A stretch of 64,000 nucleotides of DNA, taken from NCBI RefSeq assembly GCF_002007115.1, contig NZ_MVAD01000001.1, positions 1,488,001 to 1,552,000 on the forward strand, given 5' to 3'. The notes below the pieces were generated by a model. That model searched no databases and was not told the origin of the DNA. It worked only from the letters and a program-made list of their open reading frames with translations. Positions 47,427 to 59,459 of this stretch are shown piece by piece. The DNA comes from Massilia sp. KIM (GTDB lineage: Bacteria > Pseudomonadota > Gammaproteobacteria > Burkholderiales > Burkholderiaceae_D). Position 1 is the stretch's first letter, and the number at the start of each line of letters is the position of its first letter. Made by a program: the position numbers and the translations under genes.

Positions 47427-48902
47427 TTGGACACTGCCATCACTGCCGACGAACTGCCACTGAACAATTCCTTCGCCGAATTGCCCCCGGCCTTCTACAC
47501 GCGCCTCATGCCGACGCCTTTGCCGTCGCCCTATTTCATCGCGGCCAGCGCTTCCGCCGCCGCCCTGGTGGGGCTGGACCCGGCTACGCTCGCGCAGGAG
47601 GATTTCGTTGCCGTCTTCACCGGCAACAAGGTGGCGGTGCGTTCGCAGCCCCTGTCGGCCGTGTATTCGGGCCACCAGTTCGGCGTCTGGGCCGGCCAGC
47701 TCGGCGACGGCCGCGCGATCACCATCGGCGACCTGCCCACGGCAGGGGGTTCGATGGAGCTCCAGCTCAAGGGCGCCGGCCGGACCCCGTATTCGCGCAT
47801 GGGCGACGGTCGCGCCGTCCTGCGCTCCTCGATCCGCGAATTCCTGTGTTCGGAAGCGATGGCCGCTCTCGGCATCCCGACCACCCGCGCCCTGGTGGTC
47901 ACCGGCTCCAACCAGCCGGTGGTGCGCGAAACGGTGGAGAGCGCCGCGGTCGTCACCCGCATGGCGCCCTCCTTCATCCGCTTCGGCTCCTTCGAGCACT
48001 GGTATTACCGCGACAAGCCGGACGAGCTGCGCCTGCTGGCCGACACCGTCATCGCGCGCTTCTACCCCGAACTGGCGGGCGCCGCCAATCCCTACAAGGA
48101 GCTGCTGGCCGAAGTCACCCGCCGCACCGCGCGCATGATCGCGCACTGGCAGGCGGTCGGCTTCATGCACGGCGTCATGAACACCGACAATATGTCGATC
48201 CTGGGCCTGACCCTGGACTACGGCCCCTTCGGTTTCATGGAAGCCTTCGACGCCAATCACATCTGCAACCACACCGACCAGGGCGGACGCTATTCCTACG
48301 CCAACCAGGTGCCGGTCGGCCACTGGAACTGCTACGCGCTGGGCAATGCCCTGCTGCCCCTGATCGGCGCCCCCGAGGAGGCCGAGGAGGCGCTGGACGT
48401 CTACCGCCCCGCCTTCGGCGCCAAGCTCGACGAGTTGCTGCACGCCAAGCTCGGGCTGAAGGAAAGCCGCGAGGGCGATGGCGCGCTGTTCGACGCGATG
48501 TTCGGGCTGCTGCAGGCCAACCATGCGGATTTCACCTTGTTCTTCCGGCGCCTCGGCGAGCTGAAGCTGGACGATCCGGGCCAGGACGCACCCCTGCGCG
48601 ACCTTTTCATCGACCGCGAAGCCTTCGACGCCTGGGCCGCGACCTACCGCGAACGCCTGCGTGCCGAAGGCAGCCAGGATGGGCCGCGGCGGGAAGCCAT
48701 GCACCGGGTCAATCCGAAATATGTGCTGCGCAACTATCTGGCCCAGGTCGCGATCGAACAGGCGCAAAATGGGAACTACGAAGGGGTGCACAAGCTGCTG
48801 GCCGTGCTCGAGCGCCCCTTCGACGAACAACCCGAGAACGCAGCCTATGCGGCCCTGCCCCCTGACTGGGCGGCCCATCTTGAAGTAAGCTGCTCATCCT
48901 GA
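47427..48902 (+). CDS. selO: Protein adenylyltransferase SelO (YdiU)
   Basis: A 491-residue pseudokinase-fold enzyme that transfers AMP to Ser/Thr/Tyr of proteins involved in redox homeostasis. It has [13 protein letters not shown] at the start, [47 protein letters not shown], and the catalytic [21 protein letters not shown], with Asp254, Asn255 and Asp264. The C-terminus ends SCSS, with Cys at the position where animal SELENOO has selenocysteine. The start is TTG at 47427; the first in-frame ATG (47508) would remove the conserved N-terminus. It leads the block with msrB and yciB. Confidence 0.92.
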   Translation: MDTAITADELPLNNSFAELPPAFYTRLMPTPLPSPYFIAASASAAALVGLDPATLAQEDFVAVFTGNKVAVRSQPLSAVYSGHQFGVWAGQLGDGRAITIGDLPTAGGSMELQLKGAGRTPYSRMGDGRAVLRSSIREFLCSEAMAALGIPTTRALVVTGSNQPVVRETVESAAVVTRMAPSFIRFGSFEHWYYRDKPDELRLLADTVIARFYPELAGAANPYKELLAEVTRRTARMIAHWQAVGFMHGVMNTDNMSILGLTLDYGPFGFMEAFDANHICNHTDQGGRYSYANQVPVGHWNCYALGNALLPLIGAPEEAEEALDVYRPAFGAKLDELLHAKLGLKESREGDGALFDAMFGLLQANHADFTLFFRRLGELKLDDPGQDAPLRDLFIDREAFDAWAATYRERLRAEGSQDGPRREAMHRVNPKYVLRNYLAQVAIEQAQNGNYEGVHKLLAVLERPFDEQPENAAYAALPPDWAAHLEVSCSS

Positions 48903-48920
48903 ACCACGAGAAAGACCATC

Positions 48921-49316
48921 ATGACCGAGAAAGTGACCAAGACCGACCAAGAGTGGCGCGCCCAGCTCGACCCCATGGAATACCAGGTGACCCGCCATGC
49001 GGCCACCGAGCGCGCCTTCACCGGCAAGTACTGGGACCACCACGAGCACGGCATCTATCACTGCGTGTGCTGCGAGACCCCGCTGTTCGAGTCCGACGCC
49101 AAGTTCGATTCGGGCTGCGGCTGGCCCAGCTATTTCCGCGCCCTCGACCCCGATAATGTGATCGAGAAGGAAGACGGGACCCACGGCATGGTGCGCACCG
49201 AGATCATCTGCGCCGTCTGCGACGCCCACCTCGGCCACGTGTTCCCGGACGGCCCGCCGCCGACCGGCCTGCGCTACTGCATCAATTCCGCCGCCCTGCG
49301 GTTCGAGCCGATCTGA
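48921..49316 (+). CDS. msrB: Peptide-methionine (R)-S-oxide reductase MsrB
   Basis: A 131-residue MsrB. Zinc is held by Cys48/Cys51 and Cys97/Cys100, and the catalytic Cys120 is in [17 protein letters not shown] and [10 protein letters not shown] are family motifs. It reduces methionine-R-sulfoxide in oxidised proteins using thioredoxin. The resolving Cys may be the extra Cys at position 50 or 66. It starts 18 bp after selO, so the two share a transcript, joining redox-linked AMPylation and methionine repair. Confidence 0.95.
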   Translation: MTEKVTKTDQEWRAQLDPMEYQVTRHAATERAFTGKYWDHHEHGIYHCVCCETPLFESDAKFDSGCGWPSYFRALDPDNVIEKEDGTHGMVRTEIICAVCDAHLGHVFPDGPPPTGLRYCINSAALRFEPI

Positions 49317-49329
49317 GGATGCGCCCAGC

Positions 49330-49959
49330 ATGAAATTCCTGTTCGACCTGTTTCCCCTGATTCTTTTCTTCGGCGTCTACAAGTACGGCGACAGCCACCA
49401 GGACTGGGCCCACGGCCTGGCCACCCAGTACCTGGGCGGCCTGATCGCCGGCGGCGTGGTGCCGCCCGGGCAGTCGGCCATCCTGCTGGCGACCGCGGTC
49501 GCCATCGTCGCCACCTTCCTGCAGATCGGCTACCTCCTGGTGCGCGGGCGCAAGGTCGACAACATGCTTTGGGTTACCCTGGCCGTCATCGTGGTCGCCG
49601 GCGGCGCCACCATCTACTTCCATGACGACACCTTCATCAAGTGGAAGCCGACCATCCTGTACTGGGCCTTCGGCGTGGCCTTGCTGGTGGCCCAGGTGTT
49701 CTACCGCAAGAACCTGATCCGCTCGGTGATGGAAGCCCAGATCAAGCTGCCCGATCCGGTCTGGAGCCGGGTCGGCTACGCCTGGATCGCCTTCTTCTTC
49801 GCGGTCGGCCTGCTGAACCTGGTGATGGCCTTCGTGGTCTTCCGCTCCGACACCAGCGCCTGGGTCAGCTTCAAGGTCTTCGGCATCACCGCGATCTTCT
49901 TCGGCTTCGTCATAGTCCAGACCCTGTTCCTTTCCAAACATATCCAGGAGGACGCATGA
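49330..49959 (+). CDS. yciB: Inner-membrane-spanning protein YciB (septation protein A)
   Basis: A 209-residue protein with five to six membrane helices and the YciB start MKFLFDLFPLILFFGVYKY, then LWVTLAVIVVAGGATIYFHDDTFIKWKPT. YciB takes part in envelope synthesis and division-site integrity and affects intracellular septation in Shigella. It begins 13 bp after msrB, and its stop overlaps the bolA start. Confidence 0.93.
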   Translation: MKFLFDLFPLILFFGVYKYGDSHQDWAHGLATQYLGGLIAGGVVPPGQSAILLATAVAIVATFLQIGYLLVRGRKVDNMLWVTLAVIVVAGGATIYFHDDTFIKWKPTILYWAFGVALLVAQVFYRKNLIRSVMEAQIKLPDPVWSRVGYAWIAFFFAVGLLNLVMAFVVFRSDTSAWVSFKVFGITAIFFGFVIVQTLFLSKHIQEDA

Positions 49960-50240
49960 GCACCCCCAGCGAACGCACCGAGCGCCTGCGCGCCCGGCTG
50001 GAGGCCGAACTGGCCCCCACCCTGCTCGAAATCACCGACGACTCCCACCTGCACGCCGGCCATGCCGGCGCGGCCTCCGGGGGCAGCCACTACAGCGTGA
50101 AAATCGCTTCCGAGAAGTTCGAAGGGCGCACGCTAGTCATGCGCCATCGTCTTGTGTATGATGCCGTGCACGAAATGATTAACAAGGCGGAGATACACGC
50201 GCTTGCCATTACGGCGATCGCGCCCTCCGAGCAGTCCTGA
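49956..50240 (+). CDS. bolA: BolA-family protein
   Basis: A 94-residue BolA/IbaG-fold protein: SERTERLRARLEAELAPTLLEITDDSHLHAGHAG, then HYSVKIASEKFEGRTLVMRHRLVYDAV and HALAITAIAP. BolA proteins work with monothiol glutaredoxins in Fe-S cluster handling and in morphology control. The ATG overlaps the yciB stop (ATGA) and has CAGGAGGA in front. The conserved His in LHAGH could bind a cluster. Confidence 0.92.
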   Translation: MSTPSERTERLRARLEAELAPTLLEITDDSHLHAGHAGAASGGSHYSVKIASEKFEGRTLVMRHRLVYDAVHEMINKAEIHALAITAIAPSEQS

Positions 50241-50348
50241 GGGGTCGGCTTCAGGCTGCTTTAAGAAAACTCCCCGACAATTGAACTGCTAGTCAGAAGA
50301 ACTAATCTAATCTCGTCCAAGCAACTCTTCCCGTCACAGGAACACCAC

Positions 50349-51128
50349 ATGACTTTTAAGCCAGCACGCCTGCTGTTAGCCCTGATCGCCGTTGCATCGG
50401 CGCCCGCCTTTGCCCAGAACCTCGCTGTGGTCAACGGCAAGCCGATCCCGTCGTCGCGTGCCGATGCGGTCGTCAAGCAGGTCGTGGCGCAAGGCCAGGG
50501 CCAGGATTCGCCGCAACTGCGTGAAGTGATCAAGCGCGACCTGATCGCGCGCGAAGTCCTCATGCAGGAGGCGATCAAGCAGGGTTACGACAAGAAGCCG
50601 GAAGTCAAGGCCGCGCTCGACCAGGCCCGCCAGGCCATCGTCGTCAACCAGCTGGCCAAGGACTACATCGCCAAGAACCCGGTGAGCGACGCGGAAATCA
50701 AGGCCGAGTACGACAAGTTCAAGGCCCAGACCGGCGACAAGGAATACCACGTGCGCCACATCCTGACCGAGAACGAAGCCGACGCCAAGGCGATCATCGC
50801 CAAGCTCAAGGGCGGCGCCAAGTTCGAGGAACTGGCCAAGCAATCGAAGGACACCGGCACCGCCAACAATGGCGGCGACCTGGAATGGGCCGTGCCGGCC
50901 TCGTTCCCGCCTGAGTTCGCTGCTGGTTTCACCAAGCTGCAGAAAGGCGCGATCACCGAGACCCCGGTCAAGACCCAGGCCGGCTTCCACGTGATCAAGC
51001 TGGACGACACCCGCCCGGCCAAGCTGCCGTCGCTGGAAGAAGTGAAGCCGCAGATCGCCGAGTCCCTGACCCAGACCAAGCTGCAGGCTTACCAGGACGA
51101 AATGGTCAAAAAGGCAAAGGTGCAGTAA
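50349..51128 (+). CDS. Periplasmic parvulin-type prolyl isomerase, copy 1
   Basis: A 259-residue protein with signal peptide (ARLLLALIAVASAPAFAQ), a SurA/PrsA-like N-terminal helical chaperone part and a parvulin domain from about 130 (EYHVRHILTENEADAKAIIAKL ... GGDLEWAVPASFPPEFAAG ... FHVIKLDDTR). It folds outer-membrane or secreted proteins by cis-trans isomerisation of prolyl bonds. It lies 108 bp after bolA and 90 bp before a close paralogue. A TTGAAC at 50281 may be part of its own promoter. Confidence 0.92.
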   Translation: MTFKPARLLLALIAVASAPAFAQNLAVVNGKPIPSSRADAVVKQVVAQGQGQDSPQLREVIKRDLIAREVLMQEAIKQGYDKKPEVKAALDQARQAIVVNQLAKDYIAKNPVSDAEIKAEYDKFKAQTGDKEYHVRHILTENEADAKAIIAKLKGGAKFEELAKQSKDTGTANNGGDLEWAVPASFPPEFAAGFTKLQKGAITETPVKTQAGFHVIKLDDTRPAKLPSLEEVKPQIAESLTQTKLQAYQDEMVKKAKVQ

Positions 51129-51218
51129 GATGTGCTGTCTCCGGGGCTGAGCGCCTGTGCCCGCCCCGGTTTTCGTCGCCCGCGGCGATACTTTTCGTGT
51201 TTATATAGGATCTCAACA

Positions 51219-51995
51219 ATGATTTTGAAGCCAGCCCGCCTGTTGTTAGCCATGACCGCAATGGTTGCCATGCCAGCATTCGCGCAAAACGTTGCTACCG
51301 TCAATGGCAAGCCGATCCCGCAGGCCAAGGTAGACCAGCTGGTCAAGCAAGTCGTCGCCCAAGGCCGCGCCACCGATTCGCCGCAACTGCGCGAAGCGAT
51401 CAAGCGTGACCTGATCGGCCGCGAAGTGTTGATCCAGGAAGCCGACAAGCAGAACATCGGCGCGCGCGCCGACGTGAAGGCAGCGATCGACAACGCCCGC
51501 CAGAGCATCATCATCAACGCCATGCTCGCGGACTACGTCAAGAAGAACCCGATCAAGGATGCCGAGATCAAGGCCGAGTACGACAAGTACAAGGCACAGG
51601 TGGGCGACAAGGAATACCACGCACGCCACATCCTGGTGGGCACCGAGGACGAAGCCAAGGCCATCATCACCAAGCTGAAGGGTGGCGCCAAGTTCGAAGA
51701 GCTGGCCAAGCAGTCGAAGGACGGCACCGCCCAGAACGGCGGCGACCTGGACTGGGCGAGCCCGGCGGCCTACGTGCCTGAGTTCTCGAAAGCCATGACC
51801 GCCCTGCAAAAAGGCGCGATCACCGAGACCCCGGTCAAGACCCAGTTCGGTTTCCACGTGATCAAGCTGGAAGACACCCGTGCGGCCAAGATCCCTGCCC
51901 TGGACGAAGTCAAGCAGCAGGTCGCGGAACAGCTGCAGCAGCGTCAGCTGGCGCAGTACCGCGAAAGCTTGGTCAAGAAGGCCAAGATCCAGTAA
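51219..51995 (+). CDS. Periplasmic parvulin-type prolyl isomerase, copy 2
   Basis: A 258-residue paralogue of the preceding gene with the same layout: signal peptide ending MPAFAQ, SurA-type helices (QVVAQGRATDSPQLREAIKRDLI), and parvulin domain EYHARHILVGTEDEAKAIITKL ... GGDLDWASPAAYVPEFSKAM ... FHVIKLEDTR. The two differ most in the loop between the domains and in the Gly-rich insert. ATG 51219 starts the signal peptide; the open frame upstream is non-coding leader. A terminator follows 20 bp after the stop. Confidence 0.93.
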   Translation: MILKPARLLLAMTAMVAMPAFAQNVATVNGKPIPQAKVDQLVKQVVAQGRATDSPQLREAIKRDLIGREVLIQEADKQNIGARADVKAAIDNARQSIIINAMLADYVKKNPIKDAEIKAEYDKYKAQVGDKEYHARHILVGTEDEAKAIITKLKGGAKFEELAKQSKDGTAQNGGDLDWASPAAYVPEFSKAMTALQKGAITETPVKTQFGFHVIKLEDTRAAKIPALDEVKQQVAEQLQQRQLAQYRESLVKKAKIQ

Positions 51996-52014
51996 TCGCC
52001 GGCTATGCCGACCG

Positions 52015-52042
52015 AAAAGCGCTCCCGAGGGAGCGCTTTTTT
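52015..52042 (+). terminator. Rho-independent terminator after the parvulin genes
   Basis: GCGCTCC pairs with GGAGCGC around a four-base loop and is followed by TTTTTT. It ends the selO-to-parvulin block. Confidence 0.9.
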
Positions 52043-52054
52043 ATTGCCCGCCCT

Positions 52055-52240
52055 TCAGCTGCGCTGGCCTTGCGGCGCCTGGGCGTCCGCGGTGTGGCCG
52101 CCGTCCTGCGCCGGCTTGGCGGCGAGCGGCGCATGCGGCAGCGCCGGGGCGGCGCCGGCGTTGACATACAGGCCGATCACGATGCCGAGCGGGATCGCCG
52201 CGCGCACCAGGATGCAGGTCAAGAGTGTGCTTTGCTTCAT
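52055..52240 (-). CDS. Small exported or membrane-anchored protein (61 aa)
   Basis: A short frame with an N-terminal hydrophobic helix (LLTCILVRAAIPLGIVIGLYV), then a Pro/Ala-rich polar tail (ALPHAPLAAKPAQDGG). GGGAGG lies six bases before the ATG, a strong ribosome site that makes a real gene likely despite its size. It is convergent with the parvulin operon and may share the hairpin at 52015. No family was recognised. Confidence 0.6.
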   Translation of the reverse strand: MKQSTLLTCILVRAAIPLGIVIGLYVNAGAAPALPHAPLAAKPAQDGGHTADAQAPQGQRS

Positions 52241-52365
52241 TGCATCCTCCCAGGAGAACGCGGCCGGAGACGGCCGCGCCTGGAGGATGATGCGCGCGCT
52301 GCGCGGGGCTGGGTTTGCGTGAACTCAGCCGCGCAGGCTGTTGAATTTCTTTCGAAAAACTAGGT

Positions 52366-53115
52366 TCAACGCTTGCTGCGCAGGACCTCGAGTTCGGCGC
52401 GCAGGTTGCTGCGTTCCGCATACGAGGTTTCGAGCTGGCGCCGGACTTCCTTCAGTTCGGCGGCCAGGCTGTCGCGCTCGGTGGTGGCGCCGACCAGCTC
52501 CATCTCGGCCGCCAGGCGGCGGTCGGATTCCTCGGCCTGGGCCGTGACGTTGCGTTCGAGCTGGGCGCGCAGTTCGGCCAGCTGCTTGTCCTTGCCGTCG
52601 ATCGCCAGCTGGTCCTTGGCCTTGCTGACCAGGGCCTCGGTGGCGATCTGGCGGGCGTTGCGCAGTTCGGCGTTGAGGCGCTCGATTTCTTCCGCCTGGT
52701 CGGCCGAGGTCGCCAGGGCGCGGTCGCGCTCCAGGCGCAGGGCGTCGCGTTCGGCGCCCAGGCTGTCACTGGCGCGCAGCAGGGCTTCGGTGTCGCTGGC
52801 GCTCTGGGCCAGCGAGTCGCGCACGCCGGCGCTGGCCTGGTCGGCGAACTGGCGGACCCAGTCGACCAGGCCGTTGACCACCGCTTCCGGCAGCTCCGGG
52901 CGCGGCAGTTCGGGTTGCTTCACGTGCTCGGCGCGCCAGGCGGCCAGGTGCTTGAAGACGACGGCGGCGGGGGCGTCGCCGAGGGCTTCGCGCACGGCGT
53001 CCAGGGTCACTTCGCTACCCGCGTCCTGCAGGCGGCTGGCGACGGCGGCGACGGCGTCGTAGCCGGGTTCGCCGTCGGTCGGGGTGTCGTGGTTCGGTTG
53101 TCGTTTTGCGTTCAT
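52366..53115 (-). CDS. KfrA-like coiled-coil DNA-binding protein
   Basis: A 249-residue protein: N-terminal helical DNA-binding domain of the KfrA type (YDAVAAVASRLQDAGSEVTLDAVREALGDAPAAVVFKHLAAW), then a long alpha-helical coiled coil (about 95-249) rich in Ala, Glu, Leu and Arg. KfrA of IncP plasmids is a repressor with an alpha-helical tail tied to plasmid segregation; chromosomal relatives are of unknown role. GGATACACG precedes the ATG at 53115. It is downstream of purL on the same strand, with a REP-like inverted element between. Confidence 0.8.
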   Translation of the reverse strand: MNAKRQPNHDTPTDGEPGYDAVAAVASRLQDAGSEVTLDAVREALGDAPAAVVFKHLAAWRAEHVKQPELPRPELPEAVVNGLVDWVRQFADQASAGVRDSLAQSASDTEALLRASDSLGAERDALRLERDRALATSADQAEEIERLNAELRNARQIATEALVSKAKDQLAIDGKDKQLAELRAQLERNVTAQAEESDRRLAAEMELVGATTERDSLAAELKEVRRQLETSYAERSNLRAELEVLRSKR

Positions 53116-53155
53116 CGTGTATCCAATCGTGTGCCGGGGCCACAGCCCCAAAAAC

Positions 53156-53243
53156 CGTCATCCCCGCGAAGGCGGGGATCCAAGTACTGCATGCGTGTCG
53201 GCGATGCTAGCAAACTTGGATCCCCGCCTGCGCGGGGATGACG
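53156..53243. repeat. Inverted pair of 30-bp REP-like units
   Basis: Units at 53156-53185 and 53214-53243 are inverted copies with one mismatch over 30 bases and a 28-base centre. Each begins CGTCATCCCCGCG and ends GGATCCAAGT when read inward. The whole can fold as one long hairpin and lies between purL and the KfrA-like gene. Confidence 0.85.
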
Positions 53244-53363
53244 TTGGTGGTCGAGTGACGGCGGAGGCGGCGGGACCGGTAGCGGCGGTGGGGCCGGTAG
53301 CGGCGGCGAAGCCGGTCAGCGCCAAGTCAGTGCCAATCCATACCGCCGGATGCCTGGTCCGGC

Positions 53364-57401
<4,038 letters not shown>

Positions 57402-57455
57402 GGCTTGGACAGTCGGTTGATGCAGCGTGGCTGCTAGGGTGGAAGATAGCCCGCT

Positions 57456-57461
57456 ATTATA
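57456..57461 (-). promoter_or_regulatory. Candidate -10 box of purL
   Basis: A perfect TATAAT on the minus strand, 55 bp before the purL ATG. No good -35 is seen at the right distance. No palindrome of PurR type was recognised nearby. Confidence 0.45.
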
Positions 57462-57624
57462 CAGCGTTGCAGATAGGCCCGGGGCGAGCGGCCTCTCGTG
57501 TACATTTCTTGATCCAGACGATGCTTATGGGTATCTTTAGGGGTCAGAATGACAAAAGGCGCGCCCGGACCATGCTGGCAAGGCGGGCGCAAGACGGCTG
57601 CCACGGGTGGAGACAAGAACAACG

Positions 57625-59256
57625 ATGCAAGAAAATGGAAATCTGGCGGTCCTGGTCGTCGACCCCAACCAGGGGATGCGGGCCAGCCTGCAGAACATGC
57701 TGAACCAGATCGGCATCAGCAAGGTCGAGTATGCGATCAACGCCAACACGGCGATCAAGCAGCTCACGCGGCGCTCCTACGACATCATCCTGTGCGAGTA
57801 CGACCTGGCCGGCGGCACCGGCGAAGGCCAGGACGGCCAGCAGCTGCTCGAGGATTTGCGCCATCACAAGCTGATAGCCGCCTCGACCATCTTCATCATG
57901 CTCACCTCCGAAGGCGTGTACGGCAAGGTGGTCAGCGCGGCCGAGCTGACGCCGACCGACTACGTGCTCAAGCCCTTCACCGTGGACATGCTCAGCGGGC
58001 GCATCAAGCGCGCGCTGGAGCGCCGCGCCGCCCTGCTCCCGGCCTGGCAGCAGGCGGCCCAGGGCCGGCTGCGCGAGGCGGCCCGCACCTGCGAGGAGGC
58101 ACAGGTGGCCAATCCGCGCTTCGCCCTTGACTTCGCGCGCCTGCGGGCCGACCTGCTGGTGGCCCTGGGCGAACATGCCGAGGCAGCCTCGGTCTACCGC
58201 GAGGTGCTGTCCGAAAGGCCGCTGGGCTGGGCCGGCCTGGGCCTGGCGCGCACCCTGTTCGCCCTCGACCAGGTCGAGGATGCGCGCGCCGTCCTCGAAC
58301 AGCTCCTGCAGGGCAATCCGCGCCTGATGGCGGCCTACGACCTGCTGGCGCGCTGCATGGAGAGCAGCGGCGAACTGCACGAAGCCCAGAAGGTGCTCGA
58401 GGAAGCCGTCTCGATCTCGCCGCACATGGTGCGCCGCCTGCGCAAGCTGGGCGAGGTGGCGATGGAAGCCGGCGACGCCGAGGCGGCCGAAAAGTCCTTC
58501 CGCCAGGTGGTGAACAAGGCCCGCTATTCCGAATTCCGCAGTCCCGAAGACCACGTCATGCTGGTCAAGGCCCTGGTCGCCCGCGGCGACGTGGCCCAGG
58601 CCGGCAACGTGGTGCGCGACCTGGAGCGCAGCATGCGCGGCAATCCGGCGGCGGACGCCTGCAAGGCCTATTCCAGCGCCCTGGTGCAGGACAAGGCGGG
58701 CAACCCGGCCGGCGCGGTGGCCGAGCTGCATGCGGCCGTGAACGCGGTGCGCGCGGCCAGCGGGCTCACGCCCCAGCTCAAGATCGGCCTGGCCCAGGCC
58801 TGCCTCGACCACAAGCTCGACGACCAGGCATCAAGCGTCATGCTGACCGTGATGAACGACGTCGACAGCGGCGTCAGCGTGGACCAGGCGATCGGGGTCT
58901 TCGTGCGCGCCGGCCGGCCCGACCTGGCCGACGGCATGGGCCAGCAGCTCAAGGCCCAGGCCCAGATCCTGCTGGGCGTGGCCGACGAGAAGCGCAACAT
59001 GGGCGACGTGCGCGGCGCGGTCCAGACCCTGCTCGAGGCCCTGCACATGGCGCCGGGCAACCTGCAGGTCATGGTCGCCGTGAGCGGCGGGATACTACGG
59101 CAGATCAACGAACTGGGCTGGGATCACCAGCTCGGCGAGGTGGCGGCCGAGCAGCTCGAGAACATCCGGGCGGCCGACCCGCAGCATCCGCGGCTGGCGG
59201 CGCTGCTGGACGAGTTTGGCGCGGCCAAGCGCAAGTACGGTATTGCGGCTGCGTGA
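57625..59256 (+). CDS. Receiver-domain / TPR protein with Glu at the phospho-acceptor site
   Basis: A 543-residue protein: a receiver domain (1 to about 125; VLVVDPNQG with Asp13, IILCEYD with Glu58 where Asp is normal, MLTSEG and VLKPF for the Thr and Lys), then TPR-like helix pairs to the end (ALDFARLRADLLVALGEHAEAASVYREVL, LARTLFALDQVEDARAVLEQLL, LEEAVSISPHMVRRLRKLGEVAMEAGDAEAAEKSF). It has no DNA-binding domain. TPRs suggest a protein-protein scaffold. Glu58 can mimic phospho-Asp, so it may be fixed in the active form. A GTG start at 57607 is an alternative. Confidence 0.84.
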   Translation: MQENGNLAVLVVDPNQGMRASLQNMLNQIGISKVEYAINANTAIKQLTRRSYDIILCEYDLAGGTGEGQDGQQLLEDLRHHKLIAASTIFIMLTSEGVYGKVVSAAELTPTDYVLKPFTVDMLSGRIKRALERRAALLPAWQQAAQGRLREAARTCEEAQVANPRFALDFARLRADLLVALGEHAEAASVYREVLSERPLGWAGLGLARTLFALDQVEDARAVLEQLLQGNPRLMAAYDLLARCMESSGELHEAQKVLEEAVSISPHMVRRLRKLGEVAMEAGDAEAAEKSFRQVVNKARYSEFRSPEDHVMLVKALVARGDVAQAGNVVRDLERSMRGNPAADACKAYSSALVQDKAGNPAGAVAELHAAVNAVRAASGLTPQLKIGLAQACLDHKLDDQASSVMLTVMNDVDSGVSVDQAIGVFVRAGRPDLADGMGQQLKAQAQILLGVADEKRNMGDVRGAVQTLLEALHMAPGNLQVMVAVSGGILRQINELGWDHQLGEVAAEQLENIRAADPQHPRLAALLDEFGAAKRKYGIAAA

Positions 59257-59273
59257 ACCGGCTCCAGGTCTAA

Positions 59274-59402
59274 TGCGGTTAAGTTAGCGCCCGCACGTCG
59301 TCCCGGCGTAGGCCGGGACCCAAGTCTACGTGCGTGTCTGGCCTAGAGAACTTAGGTTCCGGCCTTCGCCGGAACGACGGTTTTATGGCTAACTTAACCG
59401 CA
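59274..59402. repeat. 129-bp MITE-like element with nested REP-like pair
   Basis: The ends are a perfect 15-bp inverted repeat: TGCGGTTAAGTTAGC at 59274-59288 and its complement at 59388-59402. Inside sits an inverted pair of 30-bp REP-like units (59296-59325 and 59350-59379) related to those at 53156 and 23640. No transposase and no clear target duplication are seen. Confidence 0.75.
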
Positions 59403-59459
59403 ACAGGCCCGGGGCCGGACTCCCGTTCAGGGACTACGGCCTCACGCCCAAGCGTCGCG

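Noticed and set aside
47427..48902. SelO as a possible selenoprotein
   Set aside because: The C-terminal position is a normal Cys codon (SCSS) before the stop, with no in-frame TGA or following SECIS-like hairpin.
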